Of a stretch of 64,000 nt of DNA, positions 60,840-64,000 are shown in pieces. Every line of letters begins with the position of its first letter. Position 1 is the stretch's first letter. A model generated the notes under the pieces. That model did no database searches and was not told the origin of the DNA. It saw nothing but the letters and a program-made list of their open reading frames with translations. Origin of the DNA: Rhodococcus_G sp042879035. GTDB lineage: Bacteria; Actinomycetota; Actinomycetes; Mycobacteriales; Mycobacteriaceae. The position numbers and the translations under genes were made by a program. The stretch is from positions 1 through 64,000 of the forward strand of contig NZ_JBIAOU010000001.1 in the NCBI RefSeq assembly GCF_042879035.1, read 5' to 3'.

Positions 60840-60999
60840 GTGCACACTCCTCGCGCAGATGTACGGCAGCGCTGTTCACGCTAGTCCCGGAGCGGCGATG
60901 CGTCCGGGTGAGCGTCGAGGGAACCGGCGTGTCGTCATGACTCGAATCTCACAGGGCGGGAAATCTCACGTCCGACCGGTTAGGACTGTGAGGGTCCTT

Positions 61000-61033
61000 G
61001 GGATTACCGTCTCTTTAAGTCTGAGTTAATCCC
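61000..61033. promoter_or_regulatory. Inverted repeat upstream of gdhA
   Basis: GGGATTA (61000-61006) and TAATCCC (61027-61033) are exact complements 20 bases apart, ending 28 bases before the gdhA GTG. The AT-rich middle (TCTTTAAGTCTGAGT) contains the likely -10. A second short dyad AGGAC-TGTGAGG-GTCCT precedes it. Confidence 0.45.
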
Positions 61034-61061
61034 TGTGAACCCTGTGAGGAGGTCTGTCGCT

Positions 61062-62411
61062 GTGAATGGACAGGTCCGTGAGCGCGTCGACAACTACTTC
61101 GAACAGGTGGTGCGCCGCAATGCCGGCGAGCCGGAATTCCACCAGGCGGTCGCCGAGGTCTTCGAATCGCTCACCGTCGTCCTCGAACGTCACCCGAACT
61201 ACGCCGACAGTGCGCTGATCGAACGGCTGTGCGAGCCGGAGCGGCAGATCATCTTCCGGGTTCCGTGGCAGGACGACCGCGGGCACGTGCACGTCAACCG
61301 TGGCTTCCGGGTCCAGTACAACAGCGCCCTCGGCCCCTACAAGGGTGGACTGCGCTTCCACCCGAGCGTCAACCTCGGCATCGTGAAGTTCCTCGGATTC
61401 GAACAGATCTTCAAGAACTCGCTCACCGGCCTGCCGATCGGCGGTGGCAAGGGCGGCTCGGACTTCGACCCCAAGGGCCGCTCGGAAGCCGAGATCATGC
61501 GCTTCTGCCAGTCCTTCATGACCGAACTGCACCGGCACGTCGGCGAGTACACCGACGTCCCCGCCGGCGACATCGGTGTCGGGGGGCGGGAGATCGGTTA
61601 CCTGTTCGGCCAGTACAAGCGGCTGACCAACTCGTACGAATCCGGCGTACTCACCGGCAAGGGGCTCACCTGGGGCGGCTCGATGGTGCGCAAGGAGGCC
61701 ACCGGATACGGCGCCGCGTACTTCGTCGCGGAGATGCTGAAGACCGCAGGTACCAGCCTCGACGGCCGCCGCGTCGTCGTCTCCGGCTCCGGCAACGTCG
61801 CGATCTACGCGATCGAGAAGGTGCACCAGCTCGGCGGCACCGTCGTCGCCTGCTCGGACTCCTCCGGCTACATCGTCGACGACAACGGCATCGACCTCGA
61901 CCTGCTCAAGCAGATCAAGGAGGTTCGCCGCGGCCGCATCTCCGAGTACGTCGACGAGCGCGCCGACGCGCAGTACCACCCCGGCGGCAGCATCTGGAAC
62001 GTGCCCTGCGACGTCGCGTTGCCGTGCGCCACGCAGAACGAGCTCGACGACGCCGCCGCGAAGACCCTGGTCGGCAACGGTGTCAAGGTCGTCGCCGAGG
62101 GTGCCAACATGCCCACCACCCCGCAGGGTATTGCGATCTTCCGCGACGCCGGGGTCGCGTTCGCACCCGGCAAGGCGGCGAACGCCGGCGGCGTCGCCAC
62201 GTCCGCGCTGGAGATGCAGCAGAACGCGTCCCGGGACTCGTGGACCTTCGACTACACCGACGAGCGGCTGTCGAAGATCATGCGCGACATCCACGACCGC
62301 TGCGTGAACACCGCCGAGGAATACGGCAAGCTCGGCGACTACGTACTCGGCGCCAACATCGCCGGCTTCGTCAAGGTCGCCGACGCGATGTTCGCGCTCG
62401 GGGTGATCTGA
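61062..62411 (+). CDS. gdhA: Glutamate dehydrogenase, NADP type
   Basis: 449 residues from GTG 61062, 9 bases after AGGAGG (61047-61052); a GTG at 61035 lies upstream of that site. Aminates 2-oxoglutarate to glutamate. Active-site parts are NSALGPYKGGLRFHPSVNLG, PIGGGKGGSDFDPKGRS near 125 and VPAGDIGVGGREIG; the nucleotide domain has VVVSGSGNVAIYAIEK near 240. Length and sequence fit the small hexameric NADP-dependent class, not the large NAD class that GarA controls in mycobacteria. It may be nitrogen-regulated through the repeat upstream. Confidence 0.95.
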   Translation: MNGQVRERVDNYFEQVVRRNAGEPEFHQAVAEVFESLTVVLERHPNYADSALIERLCEPERQIIFRVPWQDDRGHVHVNRGFRVQYNSALGPYKGGLRFHPSVNLGIVKFLGFEQIFKNSLTGLPIGGGKGGSDFDPKGRSEAEIMRFCQSFMTELHRHVGEYTDVPAGDIGVGGREIGYLFGQYKRLTNSYESGVLTGKGLTWGGSMVRKEATGYGAAYFVAEMLKTAGTSLDGRRVVVSGSGNVAIYAIEKVHQLGGTVVACSDSSGYIVDDNGIDLDLLKQIKEVRRGRISEYVDERADAQYHPGGSIWNVPCDVALPCATQNELDDAAAKTLVGNGVKVVAEGANMPTTPQGIAIFRDAGVAFAPGKAANAGGVATSALEMQQNASRDSWTFDYTDERLSKIMRDIHDRCVNTAEEYGKLGDYVLGANIAGFVKVADAMFALGVI

Positions 62412-62473
62412 CAGCGGGTCGTTCGACATCGGGTGACTCGATCGAATCCGAGAGCCGTGCCGTGAACAGGGAA

Positions 62474-62497
62474 GGCGCCGGGCAACTGCCCGGCGCC
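62474..62497 (+). terminator. Terminator after gdhA
   Basis: GGCGCCGGG and CCCGGCGCC (within 62474-62497) form a GC-rich stem around CAACTG, 63 bases after the stop. There is no U-run. Confidence 0.65.
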
Positions 62498-62663
62498 GAT
62501 CCGTTCGTCAGGTACATCGGCCGAGGTCAGGAGCCCGAAAGGGGTACGCCGCAGGCCGTTCGGTCTCTATTCTAGGTGATGTTCCGGACGGTCAGCGACC
62601 CGATCGGGCCGTCTTCCCGCATCGGTGTACGAAACACCGAGTTCTCGGAGTAGGAGCCCCACC

Positions 62664-63263
62664 ATGAAACTTCACAAGGCCGCGGTGCTCTCCGCGGCCC
62701 TAGTTGCGGCGATGGGTGTCGGCGCTGGCAACTCCTATGCCAGTCCCGTTCCGACACAAGGAAACACCGAAGTGGGATACCAGACGTCGGTCCGTCCCGA
62801 CGGGCGCTCCGTGGCGACAGTGCTCGACTCGGGTGTGTTCCGCCCGGTTTCGGGCGGGACCGCTGTCGACGTCGTCAACGATGCCGGCACCGCACTGACC
62901 CGAATTCCGCTCGCGTACGCCGTGGGGGACACCCTGGTCCCGATCACCGCCACCATCGGCGGCGGCGGTCGGGAACTGCTGTTGACGCCGCAGGCTCCGC
63001 CGATCGGAGTTCAGCCCGCCTACAGCCAGGCCGCCTACCAGGACATGATCGCCGAGATCGAGAAAGGCTGGCTGAACGGCGGACAGCTCAACGCCAACAC
63101 CGGTGCCGCGATCGGTCTGGTCGTCGGCTGTGTCCTCTTCCTGTTCGTCGGCTGCCCGCTCGGCGCGGCAATCGGCGGAACGATCGGCGCCGTCACGGGC
63201 GTGGTCAACGCGAACCCCGCGGTCCAGCCGGCCGTGTTCGCGTTCCTTGCGACGCTGCCCTGA
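62664..63263 (+). CDS. Secreted protein with C-terminal glycine-zipper helix, unknown function
   Basis: 199 residues from ATG with AGGAG 7 bases upstream. A signal peptide of about 26 residues (KLHKAAVLSAALVAAMGVGA then GNSYA) is followed by a beta-rich domain (VATVLDSGVFRPVSGGTAVD, VPITATIGGGGRELLLTPQA). A hydrophobic region follows: AAIGLVVGCVLFLFVGCPLG then AAIGGTIGAVTGVV, with two Cys and Gly every fourth residue, which suggests membrane insertion or oligomer packing. Similar secreted proteins are common in Rhodococcus, often in several copies; their role is unknown. It converges with the recombinase gene. Confidence 0.75.
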   Translation: MKLHKAAVLSAALVAAMGVGAGNSYASPVPTQGNTEVGYQTSVRPDGRSVATVLDSGVFRPVSGGTAVDVVNDAGTALTRIPLAYAVGDTLVPITATIGGGGRELLLTPQAPPIGVQPAYSQAAYQDMIAEIEKGWLNGGQLNANTGAAIGLVVGCVLFLFVGCPLGAAIGGTIGAVTGVVNANPAVQPAVFAFLATLP

Positions 63264-63275
63264 CGCACACTCGCG

Positions 63276-64000
63276 TCACTGCTGGGTCAGCCCGGCCGTT
63301 CGACTCACGAGGTCGTAGGCCGGGTTCAACGCCGCCGCGCCCCGCACCTCGGCGCCGGCCCCGGAGGTGTACCGCTGGGTCGTCGTCATCGATTCGTGGC
63401 CCAGCATCCGCATCAGCGTGTAGACGCTGACGTTCTGGTCTGCCATCGCGGTTGCGAACGTGTGCCGGAGCTGGTGCACCAGAGCGCCTTTCGCACGATC
63501 ACCGTTGATGCCGGCGCGCCGATACGCGCGCTCGACGCGATATTGCAGGGTGCCGCGGGTGATGCGGGTCCCGTCCCGTCCGACGAACATCGGATCCGCT
63601 GCCGCGAACCGCAGCCACGGGTCGGTGCCCGCCCGCCGTCGCGTCGTCGCGGGGAACCGCTCTGCGCGGCTGGCCAGGTAGTCGCCGAGGACGTCGACGA
63701 CTACCTGCTCGACGGTCACCACGCGCTGCTTGTTTCCCTTGCCGTGGACGTGGATGACCTTCGCCTGGTCCGGTCCGTCGCCGGCCGCGTCACGCAGGTC
63801 GCCGAGGTCGATCGCGATGAGCTCGGCCGATCGCAGGCCGGTGAGCAGACCGGTGAGGATCAGGGCCAGGTCGCGCTCCGGCCAGGCCCGGGCGCCGTCG
63901 TCGGGAGACTGCAGCGTCGTGACGAGACGCTGCACGGCGTCGGCGTGGAACGCCTTCGGCACGGTCTTCGGTGCCTTCGGTCGCAGCACCGACGACATCG
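63276..64000 (-). CDS. Tyrosine recombinase/integrase, partial (N-terminus off window)
   Basis: The visible 240 residues hold the whole catalytic domain: Arg in LLTGLRSAELIAIDLGDL, Lys in VIHVHGKGNKQRVV, HQLRHTFATAM, GHES and the nucleophile Tyr in TTTQRYTSG. The N-terminal DNA-binding domain would lie beyond 64000. An internal ATG at 63998 gives a shorter reading but lacks that domain. It differs from XerD at 10969 in the linker and in SMTTTQRY, so it is more likely an integrase or a third Xer-type enzyme. It may mark the edge of a mobile element to the right. Confidence 0.82.
   Translation of the reverse strand, partial: MSSVLRPKAPKTVPKAFHADAVQRLVTTLQSPDDGARAWPERDLALILTGLLTGLRSAELIAIDLGDLRDAAGDGPDQAKVIHVHGKGNKQRVVTVEQVVVDVLGDYLASRAERFPATTRRRAGTDPWLRFAAADPMFVGRDGTRITRGTLQYRVERAYRRAGINGDRAKGALVHQLRHTFATAMADQNVSVYTLMRMLGHESMTTTQRYTSGAGAEVRGAAALNPAYDLVSRTAGLTQQ

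Overview
The window looks like the chromosome of a high-GC, mycolic-acid-type actinomycete, most likely Rhodococcus or a close relative. Many genes start with GTG and some with TTG. Neighbouring genes often share a 4-base stop/start overlap. The gene order follows two Mycobacterium tuberculosis blocks almost gene for gene: the Rv1691-Rv1713 block (TPR protein, glycerol-phosphate phosphatase, tlyA, NAD kinase, recN, steA/steB, pyrG, Nudix, xerD, parA, scpA/scpB, rluB, cmk, der) and the Rv1822-Rv1854c block (phosphatidyltransferase, DUF881/sbp, gcvH, garA, merR, DUF151, merR, gcvP, VWA protein, glcB, CBS proteins, guaB1, gnd, blaR/blaI, ndh). The species and gene equivalences come from recognising these families by eye; no search was run.

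Layout. 1-150: end of a 5S rRNA gene and its terminator. 180-17.8 kb: a plus-strand housekeeping run for rRNA modification, DNA repair, nucleotide synthesis, chromosome segregation and ribosome assembly, closed by tRNA-Pro(GGG). 18-25.8 kb: a vitamin kinase, a Nudix hydrolase, a beta-propeller protein, a phospholipid synthase and a DUF881/sbp membrane cluster, then gcvH, garA and a MerR regulator. 25.8-30.3 kb: a DUF151 protein, a second MerR regulator and a tandem glycine riboswitch that controls gcvP. 30.3-38.4 kb: mostly minus strand, with a surface VWA protein, malate synthase G, two related thioesterases around a methyltransferase, an ECF sigma factor and a DNA-glycosylase-family protein. 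38.4-50.9 kb: two CBS membrane proteins, GMP reductase GuaB1, an EamA-like transporter, two DEAD-box helicases, 6-phosphogluconate dehydrogenase and a BlaR/BlaI-type pair. 51-54.9 kb: a membrane esterase followed by an MprF-like protein, divergent from blaI. 54.9-59.4 kb: an iron-siderophore ABC importer divergent from a FhuF-like gene. 59.4-64 kb: type II NADH dehydrogenase, glutamate dehydrogenase, a secreted protein and the catalytic part of a tyrosine recombinase that runs off the window.

How parts fit together. GcvH, GcvP and the glycine riboswitch link glycine sensing to glycine cleavage. GarA, glutamate dehydrogenase and malate synthase sit at the carbon/nitrogen junction. SteA/SteB, the DUF881/sbp cluster, ParA, ScpA/B and XerD serve division and segregation. 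The BlaI/BlaR pair faces an envelope operon across palindromic DNA, which suggests repressor control of envelope change.

The most notable unexplained signal is at 59240-59390. A well-spaced promoter carries an IdeR-like iron box in its spacer, and an 18-bp hairpin follows about 75-110 bases downstream with no gene between them. I read it as a candidate iron-responsive small RNA. Other notable items are an RDD domain fused to a siderophore permease, a roughly 300-residue YGDRPQR/GYQR repeat tail on a DEAD-box helicase, an Arg/Gly/Asp-rich head on the TPR protein, and a 25-bp repeat grown out of the 3' end of guaB1.
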